In this document: piece after piece, positions 46,423-57,973 of the stretch
Position numbering within the stretch: position 1 is the first letter of the stretch
Layout of the letters: the number at the start of each line of letters is the position of its first letter
Assembly: GCA_010015655.1 (NCBI GenBank)
Contig: ML976662.1
Coordinates: forward strand, 547,036-611,035
Direction of reading: 5' to 3'
Length of the DNA stretch: 64,000 nucleotides
Source: Bimuria novae-zelandiae CBS 107.79
Taxonomy: Eukaryota; Ascomycota; Dothideomycetes; Pleosporales; Didymosphaeriaceae
Program-made: the position numbers and the translations under genes
The notes under the pieces: generated by a model
Databases searched by the model: none
Seen by the model: the letters and a program-made list of their open reading frames with translations, nothing else
What the model was told of the DNA's origin: nothing

Positions 46423-47440
46423 TGTAAGGGACTAGGTGCTCAAAAAGCCAAAGATGCCAAAAGAATACTTATAAATTTAATAAAAAGTCTGAAGTTAAGC
46501 TTTAAGCGTCAAACTTATATTTAGGATTTATATAACTAAGGGTTAAGGATCTAAAATAATAACTAAGGGTAGCCTATTGTATACCTCCCTTCTCTTTATT
46601 AAGGATAAGGAAACATCTTCTCGTCTTATCTTACTATATAGCTTTATAGTTATTTAATTATTTACTTATAATCCTCTTACTATTTTACACCTCTTACTAG
46701 TTCTATTCTCGTGTATCTAAATTTATATTCTTATTATAAGTAATTACTATAATAGTGTGTTCGCGCGAGTGCGTTTACTTATTAATATATATATAAAATT
46801 ATTTCTTGCCTAGCTTTTAAATCTTACTCTTTTCTACTCTCTATTTTCTTATTTTAATTTTATGCACTACAACGTCTTGCTTTTAGCCTAGTTTTTTTAA
46901 CTTTATAATCTAATTCCTCTCTTTATTCTAATAAGATAGCTAGCCTTTCGCGTATTAGTCGCGCGATAAAGACTTTTAAATATTAAAAGTATACTATTAA
47001 TTTTAATACTAAATTAAAAATAGCATTATCCCTATCTTAATTACTTAATTACTAACTTAAGAAAACTTAGCTTTTTAAAATAAAGCTGTTATTTTTAACA
47101 CTAGCGTAATCCTTCTTACCTAGCTTATTAAAAAGTTTGGTTTTTTTTTAAAGATTATAACGTAAGTTCTAAACGTTTTTCATGCTATTTTTTTTCTAAC
47201 TTATAACTTGCCTCTTTACTTTTTTAATATTAATTTATTAGCCTAGGTGTGCGCGCTTACTAACTTAATACGCTTAACTTTTAGGGCCTAATTTTACTAC
47301 GCGCGATAATTAAGCGCTAATATATTAATTATATTACTTATAAACGCCTTTATTAGTAAGTGCTAGTAGGTAAGATAGTGTTCTGCGAGGAGTACCATAC
47401 CTATAAGCTTATTAGCTATACTAGACAAGTATACTTTAGT
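46423..47440 (-). repeat. Truncated copy of element A (LTR plus about 860 bp of adjacent interior)
   Basis: LTR 46423-46581 starts TGTAAGGGACTAGGTGCTC; the following sequence parallels 21894-22780 (CTCTTACTATTTTACACCTC, GTGTGTTCGCGCGAGTGCG, TAAGCTTATTAGCTA). Similarity ends at about 47440. No target duplication can be checked. Confidence 0.75.
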
Positions 47441-48700
47441 CTAACTATTGCAAAAGGGTACCTTACTAGAGCTTTCTGCGCTAGCTAGGATTAATCTAAG
47501 CAGCTAAGTAGCCAAGCACGCGATCTCCTAAACCCTTAAATAGCTTAGCGTTTTAGTAGAGCTTCCTCTCCTTAATAGACTTTATTTATAAATTCCCTAA
47601 TTAAAGTTTACTACGCGCGATAGTTATATGTCTAGTACCTTTATAATACTTTATAACATACTTACTTTATATTAATTAATAATTATAGTAGTAAACTATT
47701 TTTTTCTTTTTATTGTTCTTACGCTTACGTCCTCCTACCTTACGTCTTATAATAAAACCTAACTATATAATAACCTTTATAAAGCTCTTAGTAAGTAATT
47801 GACTTATAAATTATAATTTATTCCTATCTTAGTACGCGTAGCTTAAGTACTACGTAAATACTTAATGGATATAGAATTATATTAACTTTAAAACTCCTAA
47901 GTAAATAAATATATATAACTAGGCTCTAGAGCTACTAGACCTAAATACTAAGGGCAAGCACTATAGTCTAGAGTCTACTATTATACTTAGCTTATAATAA
48001 AGCCTTAGGCACTCTAAAACTAAGTTTATACTATAATTAATTTATAAAAATTAAAGATTATAATACTATAATTAAGTAATTAGTAGACGCTACAGGCGCT
48101 AATAAAAAAAATTTAGGAATAATCTCTGTCTAAGCAATAATAACTATAAGGAGCAGGTATAAAATACATACAAAGAGGTTACCCTACGCCCACAAAGCAG
48201 CAGAACAATAGACATAACTAAATAGCTATCCGAATAGAATCGCGCACACGCCAACGCTGTGCTCTTAAATTTCCTAAAGATAAAAGGTATATTACTAATA
48301 AAGGATTTCCTACGCTTAGTACTATAATATAACTATAAGTAGGCTTAAAGAGAGCTTAATAACCTATCGCGACTAGGCGTAGTAGTAACTTTATCTCTAG
48401 AGGGATATGCTCGCTGGCTCGCGCAGCTCGGCCAAACAATAAAGCACGCAGGCATGTACGCTACGCTTAGAGGGCGCACTCCTAATGCGAACTAGTAGTA
48501 GTATTGGTTTTACGTCCTATGTAACCTCCTAGGGGGTATGTAGACGTGCCCTGCACTTAGTAAGGGCCGCTTATGCTAGTGCTACTGCTGCTATAGGAGC
48601 GGCCTCTCTTGCTGCTGTCCCTCTCCAGATAGGGGCAACTTAGCTGTTTAATCTGGCCTTTATGTAATAATAGTGGGAAATGGGGTGGCCTTCTAGCTGC
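47441..48700. other. Unassigned RIP-degraded sequence with a partly readable plus-strand frame
   Basis: About 48230-48500 translates on the plus strand to pieces such as KIKGILLIKDFLRLVL and LEGYARWLAQLGQTIKHAGM, broken elsewhere by stops and frame changes. This looks like a decayed gene, transposon-borne or host, of no family I recognise. From about 48540 the sequence is richer in G+C and may be the 3' end of the LINE that follows. Confidence 0.4.
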
Positions 48701-49576
48701 CCCCAGTCCTGTACAGAAGCATGCCAAGACTTATTAAAGTTAAGGAAAGATATATACACGCATATAGGTATACAAAAGAGAGAGCTTAGTCTTATATAGT
48801 AGATACCCTAGTAAGTTATAAGCAGGTAGCGTATCTACTTTACTTAAAATAAGGGTTTACGTCCGCTCGCCTATAATATAGTTAGCTAGTTACTTACTAA
48901 CGTGTACTATTACTAATACTAAGTGCAAGAAGGGTTGTGTATTCTCCTAGGCTTAGCGCCCTAAGGTACTGTATTCTTTCTCTAGTATCTATTAGGGGAT
49001 GTGTTAGGTGTTGTGGCTAATAGTTAAAGCGTTGCACTGTCTGTAGGCAGTGTATAATATAGTCTAAGGCCAGGTCTGCTCCGCAGGTGCACGTGAGGGT
49101 CTCCTTATTATGCTTAAACTTCTTATGGTACCAGGCGTAGTTGCCGTGTCTTGTCCTCATGGATAGGAGCTTGGCCAGGGCGGGGCGTGTAAGCTCTAAC
49201 TCCGGCGGTTGCCTAGAGGGGGTGTATGCTAGGCCCCACTAGTTATACTATATAGAGAGATTTGGTGTGCGTGTGCACTACCACTCTTATTATGTAGCGC
49301 GTACGTATGCGCGCGCATTAGATTGTAGACCTAATATTATAGGGTTAGCTACCTTTCCTGTAAGTAGGCGTAGGTCCTTAGCTGCCTTATCTGCTAGCTA
49401 ATTAGCTAGCTTATTGCCCTTAATACCTATGTGGCCTGGTAACTATTAGATTTAAATATCCTAGGTGTCCATAGCTTCCTAGCAGCGTATAAAGGCCTAC
49501 TAGGATGACGGCGCGGGGTCTCCCCTAATGCCCTAAATAACCAATGAGCTATCTACACACATCCAGATCTGGCTTA

Positions 49577-51712
49577 CCGTGTTTTATCAGATGACGCACA
49601 GCCATCACTTGGCGCACGCTTACCGCCAAATATTCGACTTCTTCACCCTCTCATAACTACACCAATATGGACCCAATTGAGGCTGCGTTAGAGTCGCTGA
49701 AATCGCTGAATCCTGGAGAAACACCTAATTACACTATAGTTACAAAAAAGTATAGTTATAATTAAACAACGCTATTAAAGCGCTATTGCGGGGTTTAAGG
49801 CACCTATACTTAGCGAATTAATAATATACGCCTCCTTAACACCACGTAAGAGAAAGCTTTTATAACTTACATTAATAACCTTTGCTAACGAGGTCTACTA
49901 CCTATAAGATAAATAATATAGAATTTTGCCTTAGAAATAGCTAGAAGAACTGCTAGAAAATGCTAGGTTAACTACTTTATTACTTAACATTATATTAACC
50001 TTATATTATATTAGAGCTCTGGTATGGACGCGTTACGACACAAAGCTAATTTAGCATTTAAATATAGCCTCTACTTTAAGCTTTTAGCGCAGAAGATCGA
50101 ACAGTATAACGTAGAACTGTAATATATATATAATATAGACGAAAAAGGCTTCTTAATTAGGGTACTATTAAAGATAAAGCGTATCTTCTCCCGCCGAAGA
50201 TATGAGGATGGCGGAGTAAAGCAAGTTATATAAGATAGTAATAAAGAGTAAATAATAATAATTATATATATTTGCGCTAACGGCAGTGCTCTTACGCTAA
50301 CCTTAATTTACTAGGCTATTTTTAGTAATATATAGGACTTATAGCTTTAAAATTTCGACCTATAAGAGTATAACTGTTTCTTTACTTCCTTAGCTAGTGG
50401 ATGGACGAACAACAAGATTAGCATATAATAGCTAAAATAAGTGTTTAATCGCGAGACGAAGGTAAAGGCGCGTCGCTCCTAGCGTCTCCTTATCCTTAAT
50501 AGCTATAGCTCCTATATAACGATAAAATTTATTAAGTATTATAATAAGAATTAAATTCTCCTGGCTATCTTTCCTCCTTACGCTACCTATACTCTCTAGC
50601 CGCTTAACGTTTGCCTCTTTAAGCCTCTCTCTAGCGTATACTCTACCGAGCTCTTAGACTTTATGTATAGCTATTAAGGCCTTACCTTTACTATAAAGCG
50701 CGACTTCTTTCGTATGTTCTATCGCGCCTAAAATATAGCGTTTAAATATAAGATAATTATTAAGTCCTTTAAGGTTACTAGCCACTCACTATTAAACGCA
50801 GAGGTAGTGTTATAAAAGTTTTAAAAGGTAGAAGTAGAGAGGCTATTATCCTCTAAAAGTAGCTTATTAGTACTTAGCGCTTTAGATTAGAGAAAGATAG
50901 AGCGCTTGCTACGCGAGGTTGTTAAAAATACTTATTCTAAATACTTGTAGTAGCTTTTTTAGATAATTTATTATATAGCCGTGCAGAAGCAGCTTCTCCA
51001 GTATAAAAATAACTACCTTAAAGAAGCTCTTATTAATAAGAGAAAGCGGCGATAGCGTGGCAAGCCTTTGCTACTTAAAGCACCGCTAGAGTATAATAGA
51101 GGCGCTGTTCTCTGGTTGCCCGCTAAAGTCTAAGACGCCTGAGATAGGCAGGCGTAGAAGGATGCCGACGAGCAGTTGCAATAATAATAGAAGGAGGAGA
51201 AACTTACTCTACGAAAGCAGCAGAAAGAACAGAAATAAGCCATGCTTAAGGAGAGGAAGCGTATAAGGCTTGCCGCCAAAGAAATCCGCCTCTAGGAGCA
51301 GCGTAGTAAGGCTGCTACGCGTGAAGAAGCACGTATTGCACGCGAGGCTAAAAAATAACTCTAAAAAGATATATAATTATCCTAAAGGGGTACGAGACGT
51401 TAGCTAATTACTTCTACTACTCTATCTTGTCTATATAAAGCGCTTAACATTACTAAGGTCGATTTCTCTTCTATTATTAATAAGGAGCCTACACCCGGCC
51501 CTAGCACGCGCACAAGAAATATACGCCTCCCACAGAGGTTTCGCATGTAAATTATTATAAGCAATTAATTGTTCAAGCTCCATAGACCTCTCCACTAGAA
51601 AATCTCGCGATAATAGCTCTTATATAGAGCTCTACAGCCTTAAAAGTAGTGGGTGTGGGCATCCGGAAATCGTGCGCCAAGTGATGCCCGTGCGTTATTT
51701 GATAAAACACGG
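49577..51712 (+). mobile_element. Pogo/Fot1-like DNA transposon 1 (2,136 bp), inserted in the LINE
   Basis: Inverted ends CCGTGTTTTATCAGATGACG (left) and CCGTGTTTTATCAAATAACG (right, other strand), then GCAC and, further in, TCACTTGGCGCACG. TA on both sides (49575-49576, 51713-51714). It splits the RNase H domain of the LINE: the two halves flank it in order. Confidence 0.92.
49667..51550 (+). pseudogene. Transposase of pogo-like element 1, RIP-inactivated
   Basis: ATG at 49667 and TAA at 51548-51550 are in the same frame, 628 codons apart, so no net frameshift has happened; the gene is killed only by stops of the RIP type. N-terminal helix-turn-helix region: MDPIEAALESLKSLNPGE then EIARRTARKC*VNYFI. 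DDE core: YNIDEKGFLIRVLLKIKRIF (first Asp kept), LASGWTNNKISI, ILNSYSSYITIKFI (second Asp changed to Asn), IFPPYATYTL*PLNV near the third. The C-terminus is a long basic coiled-coil-like tail ending RLPQRFRM. Confidence 0.85.
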
Positions 51713-54700
51713 TAGGCGGTGCGCCTGAGTCTGTAGCACGTGTTAAAGACCTCTCTAGGCCCCCACTACTTCTGCGTCGAAGACGTGGGCCCGCGTGTTA
51801 AGGGAGCCTTTGCCTGTGTACAGTAGACTCTGGCCCTGGTACACAGCGTATCCATAGGTTACGTGGCGCTCGCCGTTTTCTGTGCGCTGTTCCGAGCCGT
51901 CTGAGAACACTGTAATTGTCTTAGTAGGTAGGCTTATCCACCATTGTTTAAATTTTTTAGTAGCGAGCTTTTTAAGCTTATTATTTATAGAGTCTATTCG
52001 GCACTAGTTAGAATAGTGCGATTATAGTAGTATAGGGTAGGGTACTAGTGCGAATAGCTGTGCGAGTAGTTAAACTTTTATATATAGGCGCTATAGGTGT
52101 CCGGCGCCTCTTTCTTTATATGTTATAGTTAGTCGCGTGCGCGCTATAAGCGGGTAACCTTTATTAATGTAGTGCAGGCGCATAGCGAATCTTGCCTTAT
52201 ACTCTTTAAGCGCTATAACTGCTAAGGGAATGCCTGCGTCTCTATACAGCGTGGTAGTAGGCGTGGTGCGGTTGGCGGGGACGACGCCTCTGACCGCTAT
52301 CGTGAGGGCCTTTTCTAGGGCGGCGATATGCCACCCGAGTTGTGTGCTAACCTTTTAGTTCTGCGCAGCTCCTATAATCTTGGGGGGCTTCGTGCGCCCT
52401 CTATACTAGGCCTCGTTTCCATACAATAGGCGTGGCAGTACGCATGAGATGACTGCTTTGCGCAGTGAGCTGGCTGGTGGGCCGTGCTAGATCCTGGCAA
52501 GGCTACGGATGTGCTGTGCGACTGCGCGTCCTTTGGCTACGTAGGTGGCGACGTATGTTTTGAAATTAAGCTTTTTATTAAAGTAAACACCTAGCCAGCG
52601 TAGCGCCTTATCTAGTAGTGTAGGTTAGAGGATAAGCTGATTGTTGATCTATATAGGTGGCGAATAGTCACTTTTCTGCTTAGTTAGGTGTATTATTTCG
52701 AGTTTCTCTGGGGCAAATGCCACGTGATTAACGTGTCCGTGCACTCAACGCCCGGATTTAGTCAACGCCCGATAAACACTATAACACCTTAATTAAAATA
52801 ACGCTATACGTCTAACATAATTACTATTATTATACTATTTTATAGTAAAGTGCTACATTAATGCTTGCGACCAACCTGCACTATTTATATTTATATAGAA
52901 GCTTAACGTTGCGGCCGCGCTACGTAGTTTTAGTTAGAGCTACTAATATAGCACCTAAGGCGTCTATAGTAAGTACAGCGTTAACTACACGTTTCTAACG
53001 CTTATTACTTTATATAGATAGCTGAGAGGCCTTTCTCTTACCCTTTTGGGCAGATTGTAGAGCTTTTGCTGCGTCACGAGCCTCCTTTTCGCGAGCACGC
53101 TCTGCTGCCTTCTTAGCCTTCTCCTTCTCTCTGGCTACCTTAGCTGCCTCCCGCGCCACACGCTTCTCCTCTATAATCTTCTTCTTGCATAGCTTAGCTA
53201 CCTTCCTTAACTTAGCTATTTTAGCTTTTTAAAGTCTCCGCTCCTTCTCCTCTTACTTCTTTATAAACTAACGTACACGTGCCTCCCTAACCTTCCTTAG
53301 TAACTAGAAAACTACACCTTTATAGTATTCTTAATATTACTAAAGGTTAAGAGGCTTACTCTTTTTTTTATACTTTTTCTTAACTAATAGCGCTTCCTTT
53401 AGCCTGTTAATTTTATAGCTAAGGAGCTTGTTTTAAATAGAGATATAGTAGAGTAAGTAGCTAAGCTTCTACGCGTCCTTACTACTCTAGTCCTCTATTA
53501 TAGATTGCACAAGGCAATCCAGTTTACGCTAGTTAGATCCGCTAAGTGCTAACGTAGAGCTCTCTCGCGATACCTGCTTATCTAGGGTAGTGTTAGTAAA
53601 CCTTTTGAGTATAACCTCTAGATTAAATAGTAATATACTAGTTACTTTAAAAGACTTAAGTATTGTCTCCTCCTTAAAGGAGCTTATCCACGCTTTTTAA
53701 AAAAGGGGGAAGAAGTCGTCTTTCTTAATTAAAAGTAGGCCTTAGCTCTTTTAGAAGTAGGTTATAAGCTTAGCTAAGTAGGCTAATAAGAGAGGCTTAA
53801 AGAGCACTATATTAAGTGGCTAAAGGGTATAAGTTAAATAAGGGGGTAAAATGGCTAGGAGAATCCTATTCTAATCACAATAGTTAATAAAATCTATAGT
53901 AACATGGGATCCATAGCCATTAAGGATAAGTAGCTAGTAAGATCGTCGAGCTTTTGCCTTTATATAGCGATCAAACACCTGCTTAAGCCAGGCAAGGCTA
54001 ATATCGTTGTTTGTTTAGCCTGACGGCGATAAGGTGATGTGCACGCCATGCTTTCCTATCTTAATATCCTTAACCTAGCTTAATTATATAGCCTTGTTAG
54101 TAGCCTAATAGATAAGGCTTAGCGGCAAGGCTGCTCCATCCGCGCATACACATGCTAGGATGGTAATCTATTCACGAGACCCATCTTGGAGAGATGCTCT
54201 AACCTCCTTCTTCTCCCACATTCATCTGCTAAACACCCGTTTTAATTTACTAATAATACTAATCAAGCAGCCCTTTTCATCTATATTATATGTATAATAA
54301 GGCTTAATGTCGTATTCCTTTATTTTGTCACGTAAGAAGTTAAAATATAGGCTATATTTATCCCTTAAGTTAGCGTTATGGCGATTGCTATCCATACTAG
54401 CTACCTATTAAAAAATTAAATAGATGCTATGTTTATTAATAAAGCTCGTAACCTAGCTCTCGCTCACTAGCTCCTTAGCTATTATTAACGCGAAATTTCG
54501 TATTATTTCTCTTATAGGTGGCAAGTGACGCGCGGTGAGCCCTTCTATATAGGTAATAAGCTCCTGCTCTTGCTAGGGACTAAGTTTCTATTAGTTAACG
54601 TGTCCGTGCACCCAATGCACGGATTCAGCTAATGCACGCCAAACACCATAAACGCTCTATTAGAAATAAGGCTATAGAACCACCCACAAACAATATTATT

Positions 54701-54749
54701 ATAAGATTTTCTACTAGGATAGTAAATCGATAGCTGCGATTTATTTGCA

Positions 54750-56804
54750 CTATTTAAATCTATCTAGAAGCTTAACGTCGCGGCCGCTTCGTGTGGATTT
54801 GGTTGGGGCAGCAGATGCGCCCTTTGAGGCCTCCCCAACATCCGTAGCATTAACAACACGTTTCTGACGCTTTCTGCTCTGTGGAGATGGCTGAGAAGCT
54901 TTTCTTTTACTCCTTTGGGATAGTTGTAGAGCCTTTTTAGCGTTATTGGCAGACTTCTGGGCAGTGCGCTAAGCTGCCTTTTCGGCTCTCTCCTTCTCCT
55001 TCGCCTTCTTAGCTGCCTCTCGCGCATCACGCTTTTCCTGCTGCATTTTCTCCTTGTATAGCTTAGCTGCCTTCTTTAGCTCTACTATCTTTACTTTTTA
55101 AAGCTGCTGCTACTTATCCTCCTACTCCTTAATAGATTAATAAACACGTGCCTCCCTTACCTTCCTTAGTAACTATAAGATAGCCCCACTATAATACTCC
55201 TAGCGCTATTAGAGATCTAGAGTTTTGCCCTTCTTTCTACGCTTCTCCTTAGTAGATAGTGCCTGCTTAATCCCATCCATCTCATGTTTAAGTAGCTCAT
55301 TTTAGATAGATAGGTGGTGGAGCGATTAACGAATCTTCTTTATATCTTAACTACCCTAATCCTTTACTGCTAATTGTATAAGCCTATCTATCTTTCTCCA
55401 ATCATGATCGCTGAGCCCTGATGAGGAGTTATTGCCTGATTCTTAATCCTAGGTGAACCTATTAAGGATAGGATTAGGATTAGGTAGCGATATACCTATG
55501 GCTCTAAAAGAGCTAAGGATAGTTAATTCCTTAAAGGAGGCCTTCCACGCATTCTAGAATAGGGGGAAGAAGTCGTCTTTAGTAATAGAAGCTAGGCCCT
55601 AGCTTCTATAAAGGTATCTTAATAGCTCTGCTAAGTAGGCTATTAATAGAGGCTTAAACATCGCAACGTTAAGTAGCTAAAGCGTATAAGTTAAATAAGG
55701 AGGCAGAACAGTAAGCAGGATCTTATTCTAATTATAGTAGTTAATAAAGTCTATAGTAACATAAGATCCGTGGCTGTCTATAATTAAAAGTTAATATAAT
55801 TGTCGAGTCTTCTCTTTTATACAGCGATCAAACACCTGCTTAAGCCAAGCAAGCCCGATATCATTGTTCGTCTAGCTAGAGGGTGATAAGGTGATAAAGA
55901 CTTTATGATATCCTGCCTTAATATCCTCTACCCAGCTTGATTGGATGCCCTTGTTGACAGCCTCATAGATGAGGCTTGGCGGCAGAGCTGATCCATCAGC
56001 GCAGATACATGCCAGGAGCGTGATCCATGCGCGATTGCCATCTTGGAGTGATGCCCTAACTTCCTTCTTCTCCCACATTCGTCTGCTGAATATCCTCTTT
56101 AATCTACTAACGATACCGATCAGGCAGCCTTTCTCATCCATATTGTAGATATGTCACGGTTTGGAGTCTCCCTTTCTCCACTTGCAGTGGCGCCTCACCT
56201 GTGTTGAGATGCGACTACCCATCCTACACTAGCGCTGTTTACAGCCACTCATGTATACCTACTGTTCGTAGCTTCACCTAATACAATAACAAGTACAATT
56301 CTTAATTTCTTCCTTATGCGTATGGATCACTAGCTCTCACAAGATATGACGAGGATCTATATAATATTGATCCATCTTGCTGTGCAGAAGGTTGAAAAAG
56401 AGGCGATATTTATCCACTGAATCAGCTTTGTGGCGATTGCTGTCCATGCCGACTGCCCATTGTGAGATAAGATGAATGCTGTGTCGGTTGATGAAGCGCG
56501 TAACCCAGCTTTCGCTGACTGGCTCCTTTGCTATCGTAGAGGCGAAGTTCTGTATCATCTCTCTAGTAGGAGGCATATGTCTCTCTGTGAGTCTTTTGAT
56601 ATATTGAACAAGCTCCTCCTCTTGCTGTGGGGTGAGTTTCTGCTGGTTGATGTTCTTGACCTGTCGAGGGCGCGTTACTCCCCGATGCCTTCGGCCCAAC
56701 GTAGATCGCTCAAGTCCACGCCAGGTAGCCACTTCTGTATATGAAAAATCTTCTCCTGGCTCTCGCGATTCGATTTCATCAATCGCATCCTGATACGGAT
56801 CCAT
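54750..56804 (-). pseudogene. Transposase of inner pogo-like element, interrupted by a solo LTR
   Basis: ATG at 56804-56802, stop TAG at 54752-54750. Excluding the insertion the span is 1,860 nt, exactly 620 codons, so the frame is intact end to end. The first 152 codons are stop-free: MDPYQDAIDEIESREPGEDF opens the N-terminal helix-turn-helix and Tc5/CENP-B-type DNA-binding region, with RETHMPPTRE-like RHMPPTREMIQNFASTIA. After the insertion comes YNMDEKGCLIGIVSRLKRIF with the first catalytic Asp and GNRAWITLLACICADGSALP; the first stop follows at SPSS*LDEQ*, where Trp and Asn-type codons were hit. The C-terminal tail is basic and Lys/Ala-rich. It cannot make a full enzyme now. Confidence 0.85.
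56152..56341 (-). repeat. Solo LTR (190 bp) in the inner transposase
   Basis: On the minus strand TGTGAGAGCTAGTG...CCAAACCGTGACA with exact duplicated TATCT on each side (plus strand AGATA at 56147-56151 and 56342-56346). No RIP visible. It breaks the transposase just before the first DDE motif. Short size and TG...CA ends suggest a Copia-type LTR, not proven. Confidence 0.87.
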
Positions 56805-57479
56805 ATTGGTGGAGTTATCGCGTGCTGAAGTTAGGGTGTTTGGTGCTGCGCGGGCATTACGCGAATCCGGGCATTACGCGCACGGACACGGTAAAACTAC
56901 GTGGCGTGGCCGCAACGTTAAGCTTCTATATAAATATAAATAGTGCAGGTTAGTCGCAAGCATTAATGTAGCACTCTACTATAAAATAGTATAATAATAG
57001 CAATTGTGTTAGATATACAGCGTTATTTTAATTAAGGTGTTATGGTGTTCAGCGGGGCGTTAACTGAATCCGGGCGTTGAGTGCACGGACACGTTACCGT
57101 GTCTCGGCAGTCAGTGCGCAACATCACTCAATGCGCAACCCCGCGTGATAGCGCACCTACTTTGACGCGCCACAACTCCACTAATATAGACCTAATTAAC
57201 GCCGCGATAGCAGCAATCAAATTATAAAAACTAAAAGAATTTTTATTATATAATAAAATTATAAAATAATTTAGCGTTATACGTTCTATATTAATACGCA
57301 GGCACTAACGTATTACGTAGGCGCGTGTAATTACGAATACTTCGCGCTATATATTTAGCCTATAATAAGAAAAGTAGCTCCTATAATATATTAAACGCCT
57401 TACTAAACGTGGCCTTCTTTCTATATAGTAAATAATACAGAACTTTGCGTCCTATATTACTTAAAAGAACGTAAGTATA

Positions 57480-57973
57480 TGTTAAGATCCCAAAGAGGTA
57501 GCTATTCTCTAAGGGGCTAAGGTTGGTTCTCGGGCAGGAGTACTGGTAGGACGGGAAAGGGTTGTAGTGATAGCTTGCGTCTGTCACTAAGGGCGTTAGT
57601 ATTGAAGGTGTGTACAGCACAATCAAATCAACAAGGTTGCTTATTCAGATCCAAACGATAGATTGATAAACAGGTTGAACGCGAATATGAGAGATCATTC
57701 TCGCGTTCCTATATACATAAGGATTTCTGTACCATCCAAGGTCTTGCTGCCATTCATGGCTGGTGTCACTATCCACGGCTGGTGCTGCCTTCCATGGCTG
57801 GTGCTGCCATCCATGGCTGGTGCTGCCTTCCATGGCTGGTGCTGCCATCTATGGCTGGTGCTGCCTTGGCTGGATGGTACATCACGTGACCTCGGTTGCG
57901 CAACCCCACCAAGTGTCACCCCCGCTGAGGGCCCGTTGGTCCTCCGCGTCCTATACATGTTCAGATCCTAACA
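57480..57973. repeat. Solo LTR of family D in pogo-like element 3
   Basis: 494 bp, TGTTAAGATCCC...CAGATCCTAACA, flanked by exact 5-bp duplication GTATA (57475-57479, 57974-57978). Closely related to the LTR at 59726-60192 but contains a 19-bp tandem repeat array that the latter lacks. Largely unRIPed. Confidence 0.92.
57755..57868. repeat. Minisatellite, 19-bp unit, six copies
   Basis: Unit CATGGCTGGTGCTGCCWTC repeated at 57755, 57774, 57793, 57812, 57831 and 57850 with few changes, inside the family D solo LTR. Alternating TTC and ATC endings suggest growth by 38-bp steps. Confidence 0.9.

Larger units (their letters stand above)
48720..52728 (-). pseudogene. Tad1-like non-LTR retrotransposon (LINE), 5'-truncated
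   Basis: Minus strand, RT end first. At 52728-52400: LEIIHLTKQKSDYSPPI then RWLGVYFNKKLNFKTYV, and CVLPRLLYGNEA*YRGR, typical of the end of a LINE RT. At about 51950-51780: TITVFSDGSEQRTENG and FDAEVVGA*RG, the first two acidic positions of RNase H. After the pogo insertion: VCVDSSLVIWGI and LPGHIGIKGNKLAN*LADKAAK, the rest of RNase H. A Cys-containing tail (LTCTCGADLALDYILHCL) lies at about 49110-49050. The endonuclease and most of RT are missing upstream of 52728, where two DNA transposons joined. Few RIP stops compared with the LTR elements. Confidence 0.78.
54598..56891 (-). mobile_element. Pogo-like DNA transposon 2, inner copy (2,294 bp)
   Basis: Ends ACGTGTCCGTGCACCCAATG (left) and CCGTGTCCGTGCGCGTAATG (right, other strand), TA on both sides (54596-54597, 56892-56893). 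Same family as the outer element but far less RIPed. Removing the 190-bp solo LTR and its duplicated TATCT leaves 2,099 bp, close to the size of transposon 1. Confidence 0.88.
52731..57094 (-). mobile_element. Pogo-like DNA transposon 2, outer (rearranged), containing a second pogo copy
   Basis: TA on both sides (52729-52730, 57095-57096); ends ACGTGTCCGTGCACTCAACG in inverted orientation. Instead of a normal 5' end, the right side (56894-57094) is an inverted copy of about 200 bp of the left side (52731-52945), including CTGCACTATTTATATTTATA and the transposase stop codon. The minus-strand transposase runs from its stop at 52881 up to 54595 (about 571 codons with many RIP stops), lacking the N-terminal about 50 codons. 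The inner element is inserted at 54598. Confidence 0.75.

Noticed and set aside
54764..55030. 88-codon Arg-rich minus-strand frame
   Set aside because: Shifted relative to the transposase C-terminal frame, which ends at 54750 and matches the related element.
57755..57868. Regular repeats that could suggest a CRISPR array
   Set aside because: Units are directly tandem without unique spacers, in a eukaryotic LTR.
57645..57971. Frames of 67-102 codons with repeated Trp/Gln/Pro or Gly/Trp/Cys motifs
   Set aside because: They are translations of the 19-bp minisatellite in an LTR, not genes.
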